Source: Cladobotryum mycophilum (lineage: Eukaryota > Ascomycota > Sordariomycetes > Hypocreales > Hypocreaceae). Taken from it: DNA of 64,000 nt. The DNA is taken from positions 3,596,001 through 3,660,000 of the forward strand of contig JAVFKD010000002.1 in assembly GCA_036429605.1 (NCBI GenBank), written 5' to 3'. Shown here piece after piece: positions 45,225-57,480 of the stretch. The notes below the pieces were generated by a model. The model did not search any database. It was given only the letters and a program-made list of their open reading frames with translations, and was not told where the DNA came from. Position 1 is the first letter of the stretch. Each line of letters starts with the position of its first letter. The translations under genes were made by a program, and so were the position numbers.

Positions 45225-48200
45225 TCATCCCCATATGACCGTACGCGATAGCCGGAAATCAGGAGGCAGCCACAGAAACTTTTCAGCTCCTTTCATAATC
45301 CATTCATCGTAGGGTGCGATATGATAATCTTTTAAGCAAGCCTCTGATGATTGTATGAGCGATGACGGGGCATCAGGTGAGAATTCCATGTTTATGAAAC
45401 TTGGGTGAAGGTTGCGATTAGGGGATGCGCTTTTGAACTGGCGTAGACATTTGCCTGATGTCGTGTCCCAAATATTCCCATCTGAACCACACAGCGCTAC
45501 AAGTCGGCTTCCATCTTCCGAGAACGCCATTGATTGAACTGTGTCATAAGAAAACCGAAGTTTGAGTTCTTTGCCTGTAGATAAATTCCAGTGGTTGATG
45601 ATCGGGCCATCCGCCTCGGCCACTTGCACGCCGTCCGATGAAGGAGACACCGATGGTAAAGGCGTGGACTCTTGAGTTTCAAATGCGCATACAATGCCTG
45701 CATATATATCTACTATAGTAAGTGTTTTGCCTGATTTCGCTGCATAGCGCCGGTAATCTGCTGACATGGCCATGGCGTAAACGCCACGACTGAGCTCTGC
45801 TCCCGTCGGGTGGAAGAATACTTCCAAGTTTTGCATCTTGATGTTGCGAGGGAGTTTCAACGCTTCTGCTATTTTCTCCTGTTGGTCTCCCAGTACTGCT
45901 CCTGACTGCTCCCATAAACAGGCACCTGTCGTGGTATCCCAAATCTTCCAATCGCCACCAGGGTATGATCCTGATACAAGTCTCTTTCCTTCCAATCTGA
46001 AAGCTACTGAGTCCAATACGTCTGAGTGGATTTTAGGCATTTGTGTGTCCAGCATATTCATGTCCCAGATCTGAATCTCTCCGTGGTATGACCCTGACGC
46101 GAGCCATGTTCCATTTGGCGAAAAGGCTAATGAATGAACCGAACCATTGGCAAAAAGAGTCCGTAGCCGTTTCTTTTTTCTCCAGTTCCATATGTTAATT
46201 ACAAAATCTCCAAAATTTGCTACCGCGATGATATCGTTATTGGGCGAGAAAACAAAGTGTGCCATCCAAACGTGATTTACAAGAGTCTGTAAACAGCGGC
46301 CAGATGGAACATCCCAAATATGGACTTGGCCATTATCAGTCCCTAATACCAAGCGCTTGCTATCTCGTGAGAATGCCAATCTCGAGGCTCCGTGGCCGTT
46401 ATGCGGATCGAAATTCCGTAAAGATTGGCTGGTATTCGACTTTAGGTCTAAAAGCTTAAGTGTGTTCGAATCCGAACTCGACCACGCAAACCATTGACCG
46501 TCTGCTGACAGCGCGTAGTTTCCTTGGCCGACAATTGAGCGAGCATTTATCTGCATCCGCTGGTGATCTTCTTGGCTCCATGTTTTGATTATCCCATCGT
46601 CTCCAACAACAACGGCGAAAAGTTTGTCATTTTCCAGGAAAGTTAATGCGGTCCAACCATGATCCATCCCAGCCGTAATTCTGAGCTTCTGTAAGCATTC
46701 ACCCCTTTCCAGATCTCACACTTCGATCCTTTGCTCTTGCGCAAATGCAAGCTTGCCCTTTGCAGGAAAGGCCACGGTATACAATTTCTGCTCCATATTA
46801 ATATTGAGTGTTTGCAAGCAAATACCAGAGGCTAGATCCCAGATTCTTATTGATCCCACCTTATCACGAGGATGGAATGCAGACACCAGCCGACCGTTCT
46901 CCAAGAAGGTGAGATACGAGATAGAGTCGTCATAGCCTTCGAAAGTTTGCAAGCATGAGCTCCAGCTGGAATCTACTAGCGGCGGGTTAGCTATCCAGCT
47001 TTGGAAGTCTGCCTGAATGCTGAACTTTTGTCGAACAATGCTGCGTAGTGGGGAAAAGACAAGTGCTGAATTGTATAATCGCAAGGGCGCGATGTTGATG
47101 ATTGAACGGAAATAAAGGACAAAACGTTCCGCATCATGGAGGAATGACTGAATCTGAGCACCCTCTATTGCCTTGGTTAGGCAAAGGGATAAGTCATTAG
47201 TAACTAAGCTACAAGGTCTTTATGGGAGCCATAACTCACGTGAACCACGCTCTGTAATTCTTTAAGAAGCATCACGCTCTCGGATAATCGTCCTATCAAA
47301 CTCAACACTTCTAGTCAGCATAGAAGATGAGTCTCAAGGAATCGACATGTTTCGTCATCGTCTCCGATCTTCCTATCGCTCCTCTTCAAATGGTTCCGGG
47401 TGCCCGCGGTCGACATATATCTTTTTGGAGAGTTCTCGAAAGTAGCCCGAGGCATTTAACAGCAAAACGCTCGTGTGCTTCAGTTTTGTCGATCATGAAC
47501 TCGTTGCACGTTGGGCTGACTAGAAAGTCTGTAAAAGACTTGTGGAAAACCTTTATTGGAGTAGAATCATGAGACGGGACGTCGAAGACCGCCTCTAGCA
47601 ACTCTAACCCTTTCCGAATATCTTTCCCGGGCCGCTCTAGGAGACGCGAAATGGGAGTAATAACAAGTAGATCGCCAAGAGCAATGACTGAGCCAATGAT
47701 GTACTTGAACTCACTAATAGCGACTCCTCCCCTTCCTCGTTTAGTCCAGTAACAAGTTGACTTAAGACGGGTAGATATGTCCTCTGAAGATCCGAAAGGG
47801 CTTTCTGTCCAAGTATTTGTCGTAGACGATTCCTTGGTTCACCTGGAAGACGAACTTGTCCGATGAAGCGGCAGGCGGTGAATGCGAAAATAAACAAGGG
47901 CAGGCTAGATGCACGAGCTCTTCAAGCATCTGAACATCCTCAGGACTAGACCATTTGTCTCCACTCGGCATAGGCTCGATAAGCCTTCCAAGCCGAAACT
48001 TCAAAAAGTGTCTTATATCACGTTCAATCGTATCTTTGGTAGCCTTTTCGAGTTTCTTTTGTTCGCGGTTCTCATGTATGCTTGAAATCGTGTTCACGAA
48101 AGTAGGGTTAATACGTTGATAAGGTCGACTGGTCAAGAAAAACTTGAGCACCAGTTTCGATGTTGGCTTTTGAGCATCATGCTTTGGAAGAGTTGGCTGT

Positions 48201-49930
48201 GATAGCTGTTTGATGAGAGTAGCAATGTCCTTTTCCGAATCGCACTCGTCAAGAGCATCAACCACAACCACCATAATCTTGGCGGTATTGTGTGAAAGAT
48301 GTTGCATAGGTTCGAGGATGAGCTTTCTAAATTGGACACCAAGAGCTCTTTCGGGGAGATTCGGATCAGACCCCAAACCCCTCTTGAAGAAGAAGCTCGC
48401 AGCGAGGCGATTCTTTCGCCGGTATTCACGAGTCAAGGTACGTGGAATCGTCGATTTCCCAGTTCCAGCCTTACCCTGGAGTCAGAAAACAGGTTTTTGA
48501 GTCAAAGTGTCATCGTCGAACCACTGACGGATCTCCTCTAAAATCTCGCGGCGGGTGCCAGAAAGGCATTCTGGACTGTCTTTGTCTTTATCCTCACTGA
48601 GGTCTTCGGGATCGTAAATTGCCGTTGTAACCGTTTCAATTTTGAGACGATCAATGATGGATTGCTGTAAGCCATTGATCTCTGGTTTGGTAGTTCTTTT
48701 TCTATTAGCTGCAAGGCAATGTAGGAGCTTTGAGACATCACTTACGGTCGAAGCTTGCACAGTCGGTCCGTTAGTTCTCTGTACAATGGATCATTCACAT
48801 CATTGCATTTGTTTAGACCAGAATGGTCCTTTGAGACTTCGACTGCGTTTCCGCCAAAAGCTGCAGAGTGCCAGGGGACAATCTAGAACCACATTAGAGG
48901 GTGATAGGTCGGGTTATTAGTCTATACACTCACCAGACCAACGGATACGCATTGGAGTATATAAGTAGGTTTGTTCTCGCAAATGAACAGAATATTTGTC
49001 TTCTTTCCTTTCTCTTCTTTCCGCTCCAAACACTGGTAAAAACGTTTGCTTAGGTCGCTGAGCCTTGACTCGTTGCTTCGCAGAGATAACAGAAGCCCAT
49101 TGTTTGATCCTAGAGATCCAGTCAAGGACGCGAGTGTCGCTGCAAGGCCAGAAACTGGCGAGCCATTATGTGGTGTGCCCAAGAAGACGATGCCACATGT
49201 ATCCTCAAAGATCTCTTGGGAGCCTTCTGATGGATCGCACAATGCCTTGGGAAGGATTAGATCAATTGACACGTTCAAACGAAGCTACCCTTAAGCATTG
49301 ATAACCCTACCTCTTTTATAACAATGCCTCCAAAGCTATGGCCGATGAAAATGATGGGGACACGCTTCCTAAAATTGTCAACTACCTCTTTATCATCAGA
49401 GTAACGCTCAACGAATGCCTCTTACATGATGACCTTTTCGATGTTGTACCAGCGCCTTTATTAGACGAACACCAATCTCCTGACTCGATTCAATTGGAGC
49501 GTCAATGAGCCAGTCAGAGTTGTATGCGAAATGAAGGAATCGTGCTCGAGAAAACGCTCATCCTTCATCAGGAGATCCCTGAGTAGATAGACACGATCTG
49601 CATCTTTGCTGTTGCCTAACTTTGAAGCGCTTTTATGAGTCCAGGTGTAATCAAGATGCGCCCCAAGCCCGTGGACTGCGACAATTCTGAGTTGTTAGCA
49701 ATAGAGAAGTGTCTTCGGAAAGTAGCGTCTTACTCAACGTTCACATCTTCGAGCTGAGGATTGAGTACATCAAGACCATCGTCGCGACGTTTTCTTCTTC
49801 CCCGCATCTTCTTGATTACGAGATACTGCAGTACGGCTGCTACCAGAAGCAGCAGCAGACTGGAGGCAATCACGGATTGCATGACCGGAGTCGAGGGCCA
49901 AGACAATAAAAATGTGCCATGTGAGTCCAT
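45225..49930 (-). pseudogene. NACHT-WD40 NLR (STAND) pseudogene with a lipase-like N-terminal domain
   Basis: From ATG 49930 the order is: a membrane anchor (VIASSLLLLLVAAVLQYLVI), a lipase-like alpha/beta-hydrolase domain (IVAVHGLGAHLDYTWT, then IIFIGHSFGGIVIKE), GIVFLGTPHNGSPVSGLAAT, a NACHT P-loop (LQGKAGTGKSTI) and Walker B (VVVVDALDECDSEKD), and a WD40 propeller in two frames (47084-46719 and 46667-45225). Such proteins are fungal immune or incompatibility receptors. Lesions are many: TGA at 48484-48482, 47317-47315 and 46718-46716, each at a position where the family has Trp; single-base frame changes near 49560, 47890 and 47690; and a gap of about 40 residues after FFFKRG. Introns at 49733-49687, 49346-49285 and 48951-48890 are credible. 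The locus cannot make a full protein as written. Confidence 0.9.
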
Positions 49931-50889
49931 GATCAACCGGGTTGATGATTATATGAACCATGTAGCGAAACTGATAGGTTGAAAGTCTACATACAAAAGG
50001 AACACTGAAGATGATGACCCCTCAACCCCTCAGCAGTATGGGATACTTGCAGTGAGTCGTGAAGCCTGATTTTTACCAACCCCACACGTTCAGTGCAGAC
50101 CCAGCGAACTGCGACGTCTAATAATTCTAGTAGAATCATCCTACGTGTATGCGCTCTTGCATACCTTAACATCAAATTCAGCACGTCCCTCTCTGTAGGC
50201 AAGCTACTTCGCCTTTTTGTATGCTAAAACAATAAACAAATTTGGAAGCCTCCGCATTATCGTGGCACGCGACAAGGCCAATAGCTACCCTAGCACTTGG
50301 ACGAATCGCAATTGGGACGCTCAATCCAAGATACTAAACTAAACTGATTAGAGTGTGTTTCTCATACATTGGAGGTGAAACTCATATTCCATATGTTCAG
50401 CAGATTTACATTGATGTAGAATTGAAGATGATGTATGCTTCATCTCATGGGCATGAGACAAGTTCTGTTGCCCTGCTTCTCTCCGACTGCGGGGCAGAGA
50501 ATGATCTGTGAGGGAGAAATTCAATGAGAATAATAACTGGTCATTTTTTTCTTTTGGCGTTGAGCACACAGCAAAACATTTCCTCCCCCTTACTTTACAC
50601 CTGTTGACAGTAATTGGCTCCTATATCAGGAGAATACTATTTTACTCCACTAACAAAACAGCCTGAAGTTCGGAATCTATTCAGCTGCTTATAATGAGAT
50701 GAACGACCTCCTTGTGGCTATTGCCAGGTGTAAGCTTGTAAAGTAATTGACATCCCTCCTACCCAATCTTCCTTTCGTCCATTGTATGCCATAGCACACT
50801 AGATTCAGAAAAACCCGATGAACCATATCATAGTCACCATTGCATATAAGCGGTAAGGCGACATCTGAAATAAGGGTTTTAACAGGGAT
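49931..50889. other. Spacer upstream of the broken NLR
   Basis: No gene is visible. It includes the promoter side of the NLR pseudogene and the 3' side of the next minus-strand reading frame. Confidence 0.4.
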
Positions 50890-51774
50890 TTACCCGCTGA
50901 AGTTCACACAAATTTCGCCATATATCTCAGGACATTTGGCATGAAATTCGCTACGGCCAATCGAGTGATCCAAGCACTTAGGATATGAACAGAGACCATG
51001 ATGGATGACCCCATGAGCGGGGAAATCGCAAGATCTCATAACAGTTCCCTCGCACTCAAGGACTACTTCCTTAGCACTCCCCGAACCGCCAGTTACCGGG
51101 GCATCAGCTTTCAGTTTGTTGTCGGCGACGGATTGCTCCGCGACCTTGGCCTTCTTCCTATCCTTTCGTGCTTTCTTCGCCTTGCGACGACGGGCACGCT
51201 TAGCCTCAGAAGTTTGACCTTTAGAGGCTGGAACCGGTATAGGGTCCATACCTGGCTTGGGTCCTGGGCACTTGTGTTTAGAAAGAGTCTTGCGTGAGGC
51301 AAACTTAGTCTCACATGCCTTGCAAGTTCTGGTCTGCCCCGTAGGGTTCCCTGCCTTGTCGGTCTTAATGTGTAACTTGCTCGCCTCTCGCTTCCTCTCT
51401 CTAACAGCAGCCCGTTGGCGCTTCCTAGCCAGTCGCTTTCGTTCTCGATTGGCACGATTGCCCTTGGCCTCAATCTTCTTTTTATCGAAGAAATCAGCCT
51501 GAGGACGACCATTTAAGATTTCAAGCAAAAATGTGAAGAACGCCTCCTTGATTGCTTCCATCCCATGTGTTCCAGTCTCACTACAGCGAACTGCAGTTAC
51601 TGCTGTCTTCAGCATGATTGAATGGAAGCTTTTGTTGAGCGTTATCCAAATGATTTTACCCTTGCTGACATCCTTGGTCGCCGAAACGATGTTCGTAAGG
51701 ACGTCGGACGCCCGAACGAACATGGCAGCATTAAGAATGTAAAGGGTAGAATCGACCTCGGTCAAAGGAAACAT
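50890..51774 (-). CDS. Basic protein with one C2HC-type zinc-finger-like motif
   Basis: The frame gives 294 residues from ATG 51774, which follows a TTTTAG acceptor at 51785, so an upstream exon is possible. The middle is strongly basic (RERKRLARKRQRAAVRERKR; later RRRKAKKARKDRKKAKVAEQ). One finger reads CKACETKFASRKTLSKHKC, close to a C2H2 finger but with Cys as the last ligand. The C-terminus has more Cys and His (MRSCDFPAHGVIHHGLCSYP, then KCLDHSIG and KCPEIYGEIC), perhaps a second metal site. The basic stretches suggest nucleic-acid binding. I do not recognise the family, and a transposon-derived origin cannot be excluded. Confidence 0.5.
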   Translation of the reverse strand: MFPLTEVDSTLYILNAAMFVRASDVLTNIVSATKDVSKGKIIWITLNKSFHSIMLKTAVTAVRCSETGTHGMEAIKEAFFTFLLEILNGRPQADFFDKKKIEAKGNRANRERKRLARKRQRAAVRERKREASKLHIKTDKAGNPTGQTRTCKACETKFASRKTLSKHKCPGPKPGMDPIPVPASKGQTSEAKRARRRKAKKARKDRKKAKVAEQSVADNKLKADAPVTGGSGSAKEVVLECEGTVMRSCDFPAHGVIHHGLCSYPKCLDHSIGRSEFHAKCPEIYGEICVNFSG

Positions 51775-54687
51775 CTTGCCAATCCCTAAAATGTTTAAAC
51801 GGTTAGACGTAAAAACAGTTGGAAAAATAAGCAAGGAAATCCCTTTTTAGGTCAAAGTTAAGAGAATCGTAAAGGTTGAAAAGAGACCTAGAGAATAAGC
51901 TGAAACACAATGCAGGTAACAAAACAACCTGAGTGATAGATAATAAATTATGCATCGGATTTTATTTCTTCCAGTCTGGGCCATCCGTTAGCCACAGCGG
52001 CCCTAGTAGGCTTAGGAGAGTACCTTGGGGGTCCATGGTGGGGACACAGTCCCGCCCTGCCTCTGGCATCCCATCCTCCAGAAACGAAGGGACATTTGCA
52101 GTGAACCTACATTTTATGTGATATGCTGAGTTGGCTTCTTGTTCTTGATGGCCACAGGATTGGTTGCCTCTCCTATATAGTGAGACAAAGTAAATACATC
52201 ATGAGGCTCACCAATTGTCTACCGCTGGTCCTTGAGCTGAAGTCACACTCAGGGAACGAACTTGCATCCGGGCATGTGGCAACACAGACAATACAGACGG
52301 AATATGGATGAGGAGATGACAAAGACACATACTGAATCGTGATCTGGGCGGATCTTGTACATATCAATTCATTGCAATACGTGTGCCCCCGGCTAGATTT
52401 GTGCAATCTCGCATCGATTGCGATCCTGTAAAGATGCAACCTATCATGCGGCATCACAAGATTCCACCTATCGAGCCCATACGATATATACATATTGTGA
52501 GAAATACTTCAATTTTTCACGCTGTCTTATTAGTCATTCACATTCACCCTATTGATGGATACATGCACGCACAATGCAGCTCATGGATAGGTGCAAAATC
52601 TATGAACGAGTCAACAACCCTGCCGTTTCTAGGGGTCTAGAGCCGGCCAATACGGGGGCTTTGACATGCATCAAGACCTATGCAACAGAGACGTGTGATT
52701 GCGCCTGTATGTAAACAAAAGACTTCTCAGGGGAGCCAATCAACACGGCGCAAATTTTGATCAACAAGCGCGTTTAGTTTGATGAGCTTTGCCGATACAT
52801 GAAAGAACCGAGAGCCGATGCCCGCTCACACGATGCAACATGTATCTGCAAAAGTTAATCACCTGAAAGGCGCAAGCCACTCGGAATAGGGTATTGATGA
52901 GGAGGCAGCATTATGAATCTGTGTTCAGTCCTGATATTAATGCCTCATGCACTGTTATATTGTGGAGGCTTGGCAGAGGTAAACATCCAATCCGATCCCG
53001 ATTTGCAATATTTCTCTCAACCTCCACCACTTGGCGTACATGCGGGATTCAAAACATCTGCCCCCCTTTACCACCTCGGTGGCGCGGCTATTGCCGCAGC
53101 CGTATTGCATTCCAGAGATACGCTCACGAGACAGGATAACAGGGGTCTTTTCTTCAAGCAGGGCATCTCTGAGGGAATCATGGAAGATCGAATCAAGTAT
53201 CGTCTTGCTTGCATCATCTTCATGCCAGAGAGCTATGAGATGACTGGCAGATTTGCAGCCACTCTCGACATGAGACTGTTGGGATGCTGTTGTGTCGACA
53301 AGATAGGTCGGTACGCCCTAACAAACATTCCAACTGCCATGACAAGTAGGATGTATATCCCCTCTCTGTCGCGATGCTGCATTGGATGATGTGGGACGTG
53401 CCTAATTCGCGTCTGGCTTCATTCCCCAGTCTTTTTGCAAGTAGTTCAGCTGATTAATCGTAGTTAGCTTCCCCGAGCTGAGCAAGGTAGACGTCGTCAC
53501 GATCGCGGCTTCTTTTAAACATCATCAAGATCGGGAGACTAGGCAATGAGCTGGCTGGTGGAGACAAGGTATGAAAACCGGTTTACAGCAAAAAAAACCC
53601 CTCTCTCCACAATTGTACATGATGTCCAAGGTCGTTGGCTACTCTCTGCCGCTCCATTCTGCAAGGAGACAACTTGGGTATGGCTTAGCAGGGGTTGCTA
53701 TTACATGCCTGGGACTTACGTGGGGTAGTTATTGGCAAAGTGTGAAGTGGAAATAATCCTGAATCCACATAAAGTATTTATCACGACGGATGAGTGGATG
53801 GGGAGTATTTGCCCGTTAATAGGATAGGTCAGCAACCCCTCTTAGCTCACAGATTGCAAGATATGACCTCGTTCGGCCATTGGGTGGGATCTCTCACCTT
53901 ACATGTCACAAGGACACCATGAACTTACAGGCTCCACGATTGGTGAAGATATAAGTACATCGTGCAAAAGTCATTAATCGAGTCAAGACTAATGCACATG
54001 GCACGGCTCGTCCGGCCGGCCGTGAGCCGAAAAGGGTGCGTAAAACCGGAGAATGTATGAAATAGTCTTGCGTGGGAGTAGTGCGTAGTGACATCACAAG
54101 GTACAAGACCGCGATGGCAAGGTAGGAGAATAAATCCAGAGTTCTTATTCTTATCAGTGGGGTAGTATGTGAGTCTAATATATCCTTGCTAATTCCTCAT
54201 ATACCCTGTTCACAACAAGCCCCCTCCTTCTCTCTCCAATGAAAAAAGAAACAAAAAAGAAAAAGAAAAGAAATTGCATGAAAAGTTAGACTCACTCATA
54301 ATCCGATTGGAGGCAACGGATGCACCGCCAGGCTTTGTGTGTCTTGTGATCTCTGTATCCATTCCTTCAGACCGAGCTGCAGGGATAGGTTTTGCCATAT
54401 AGCTAAACTGTGGCGAGTGGAATGGATCTCGGTGCACGATAGAGTACTTCGACTGGAGAGAGAATTTTATCTTCCCGTCATGCGGCATCTAAAAATCCGA
54501 GAGAAGCCGGGTAGAGAATATGTATAAAAGGGCTTTCCATGGTCAGGCATAAATGGTAGAAAGAAACGAAAAGCATCACTTACTCACGTTTATCATAACA
54601 CTATTCATACTACCTGGCATTTGTTTTCAAGGTGACAACAGCCAAGGCAATATAAACCTTATCTAGTAGCACCCAAGGTCCGAAGCA
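51775..54687. other. Gene-poor stretch (2.9 kb)
   Basis: No domain-bearing reading frame is visible. The largest frame (52913-53389, 158 codons) lacks a recognisable motif, has no splice extension and shows odd Cys clusters, so I do not call it. No repeat or tRNA is recognised. Confidence 0.45.
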
Positions 54688-56598
54688 ATGAGGGCCGAAA
54701 AACTTGAACCTCACTTTCTCATTCGCCAGTTTCAGAATGGCACACACCATTCAACGGAAGAGTCAATCCAATTCGTCTGTATCTTCCTTCTAGCGGTGCT
54801 CCTGACCATAGTCATTGGAAGGCGATACTACTCTTCCCTCTCAAAGTATCCAGGACCCTTTCTGGGCAGCTTTTCTACTTTATGGCAGATGCGTCATGCT
54901 ATGCGAGGGAACTTCTCCAAGGACCTCCACCAGCTGCATCTTGATCATGGTGAGTTTGCTTACTCAATGCTCCCGACGGTTCGTTCTTGAGACCTCAGAT
55001 GACTGACTTCGACCCAAGGAGACTTTGTTCGCATCAGCCACCGTGAAATCAGCGTGACGCATCCTGATGCTGTACGCGATGTCCTCCAAGCCCCCTTGAG
55101 AAGGTATGTCCATAAATCCCCTCCTTACTGTACGATGAGGATCAAGTCACTGAGCAGCACGCATCAAACAGGGAGACTGGTACAAAGCTTGGGGTCTACC
55201 AGATAGCACAGTGCCAAGCGTGTTGACAACTATCGAGTAAGCTCAGAGAACAAAGTTCCTAGCACACGATGGCACCCGTTACTGCACACCTCACTAACTA
55301 CATGTCAAGTCCCAAGGAAGCTTCACGACGACAGAAAAATATCGGAAATGCCTACACAGTTTCTAGCATTCTTCCTATGGAGCCGCAGATGGACGATGTT
55401 CTCCGGCACATGCGAGAGTGCTTCTTCGCACTTGCAGACGCTGGTAAAGCTGTAGAGGTCGGCGATTTTTGGACCTGGGCTGCCTTTGGTGCGTGTTTCC
55501 TTCCTTTCGTCTCATCACCAGGGGTAAAATGAATTTAGATACTAACAAGGAATGATCCAACTCAAAGACATCGTCGGGGAGGTCACCTTCTCACGTCGCT
55601 TCGGCTTCCTCAACGAGCTCAGAGACATTGGCGGCGCCATTGCCAGCACGGGAGTCCTGATGAGGTACGCCACGGTGATGGGGTATGCCATACCTTTGCA
55701 CACTTTACTTCTAGATAACCCATTTATGAGAGCCTTGAACCGCGTCTTCAGATTTTCCGGTAATGTGCATGCATTCAAGGTTGCCACTGATGCTTTGGAT
55801 GGGCGGGAGAAGTCTTCCGACGGGAAACAAGATATGGTAGCACGGTGGTTCGAGAATCTCAATAAAAGCCGAGGCTCCATGGATCTTGTCGAGATACACG
55901 CCGGTGAGTCCCATTACACAATAACATTTTGGTCTATTATAGGCATTGCAGGTCTGACGTGGAGAGTAATAGCTGCTACAAGCAACATATCCGCTGGGTC
56001 AGATACCGTTTCGGCTGCATTGCAATCACTCTACTACCATGCCTTACAGGCGCCCGATGCCCTTCGTCTTCTCGAGGAAGAGGTTTTGGCAGCGGACGCA
56101 GCGGGAGCCCTTTCAGACATTCCTCAGCACAAAGAAGTTTCTCAATTGCCGTATCTCCAAGCTTGCGTCAAAGAGGCACTGCGCATGCATCCCGCTGGAC
56201 CCTGGAGTCTTCCGCGCAAGGCCCCAGCTCAGGGACTGAAACTTGGCGACGAGCATTTCCCCGCCGGTACACTGCTCAGCGTCAATCCATGGGTAATCCA
56301 CTACCACCCAAAGCTATTTGAGAGACCCAAGAGCTTTGAGCCAGAGCGCTGGCTGGACCCCGAGCGAAAGGCCAAGGAGGGACAGTTCTGGATCCCCTTT
56401 GGCGCGGGATACAATCGATGCCCCGGACGGCAGCTGGCAATGATGGAGGTCGCTAAGATGGCCGCCCTCATGATCCGTGACTTTGAGATTGAGAGGGCAG
56501 ACCCGAACCAGGAATGGAAGTGGCACAATAACTTTTCAGCAGTGCCTTATGGGTGGGACTGTTATGTTCGCAGAAGAGGCGGGGAGAAAGCCAATTAG
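54688..56598 (+). CDS. Cytochrome P450 monooxygenase, with an apparent 1-base frameshift
   Basis: Exons 54688-54949, 55019-55103, 55172-55236, 55310-55488, 55550-55903 and 55973-56598 yield about 523 residues when one base is added. The N-terminus has a membrane anchor (VCIFLLAVLLTIVIGRRYY) and the KYPGPF hinge. The I-helix reads NISAGSDTVSAALQS, the K-helix has KEALRMHP (ExxR), the PERW block is FEPERWLDPERK, and the heme loop is FGAGYNRCPGRQLA with the Cys ligand. This resembles the pisatin-demethylase-like class. The last intron (69 nt) is in frame. The join of exons 2 and 3 fails by one base unless the five-C run 55091-55095 gains a C, giving APLEKGDWYKAW. Enzyme substrates are unknown. 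It lies tail-to-tail with the P450 fragment. Confidence 0.91.
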
Positions 56599-56882
56599 TC
56601 TGTGTATTGTATGAGTGTAATCTAGTAGGCTCGCACTGGTTCTGAGATTGTACGCAACAAACGAGTCGATAGCCGTGGTGTTTAACAGATGGAAATATTT
56701 TAAGATATGGGCATGATGAAGTGAATGCGGTCTAGGAAACAACACCGCTTGCATATCTCTAGATACAAACATGACCACTCATCCATCACCGTAAGACCAT
56801 AAATCGAGTAAAAAAGCCAGCTGCATCTCGAAGCACAGCCATGTCCCTTATTTTACATACAGAGTAAAATTCCCGGCTCTGT

Positions 56883-57480
56883 TTAACGTACAGGTCTAAG
56901 GAAAACATTTAGCGGTGGCTTGTCCCATGTCAGATAGGCCTTTTGGCTGTTAATCCAGTCCTTATTTTCTGAGGCCAGCTTCATGTCAAAGCTAAAGATG
57001 AGCTTTGCCAGAGCAAGTCGTGACTCTCCATATGCGAATCTAAAACAATTTGTCAGTCAAGACTGTCTTTCATTGCGCTGTCTTCAGTTTGGGAAAGCAA
57101 CGTACGCTTGACCGATGCATCTCCTGGGGCCAACATTGAATGGCTGAAAGGCATCCGTGTTATGATTGGCGAAGTTTTCGTCTCCGAGGAACCGTTCAGG
57201 GTGAAAGCCAAGAGGGTCAGAGAAGTTTTTCTCGTCCCAGAACGTGGCTAAGAAAGGCACGGAAACAATTGTCTGTTCCGGTCAATGATCAGCATGCTAA
57301 GAAACAAGCGATGTTTAATATCCATTGTACGTACATTCCCTGGGATCATTTTATCGGCAATTACTACTCCTTCTCGGGGAGTGATTCGTGGTAAGCCGGA
57401 AGCAATGACGGGATATCGACGAAGGGTTTCATTGATACATGCCGCAAGATAAGGCAACTTGTTGGTTGATGCAAGAGTAT
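56883..57480 (-). pseudogene. 5'-truncated cytochrome P450 (C-terminal half only)
   Basis: Three exons (57480-57335, 57272-57106, 57039-56883) join with GT-AG introns to give only the last ~170 residues. They include the K-helix motif INETLRRYP, the GFHPERFLGDE block and the heme loop FNVGPRRCIGQAFAYGESRL ending LNVFLRPVR. The coding similarity stops at about 57480, within the helix before ExxR, and nothing P450-like follows upstream. The heme loop has the canonical Arg and differs clearly from the neighbouring complete P450, so it is not a simple local duplicate. It ends 284 bp from that gene's stop. Confidence 0.85.

Noticed and set aside
46716..48484. UGA recoding (as Trp) in the NLR gene
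   Set aside because: The same gene also has several frame breaks and an internal gap, so a pseudogene is simpler. A recoding claim would need protein data.
52913..53389. 158-codon reading frame with several Cys clusters
   Set aside because: No recognisable domain, no signal peptide of good quality and no splice continuation. It lies in a 2.9-kb stretch without other coding signs.
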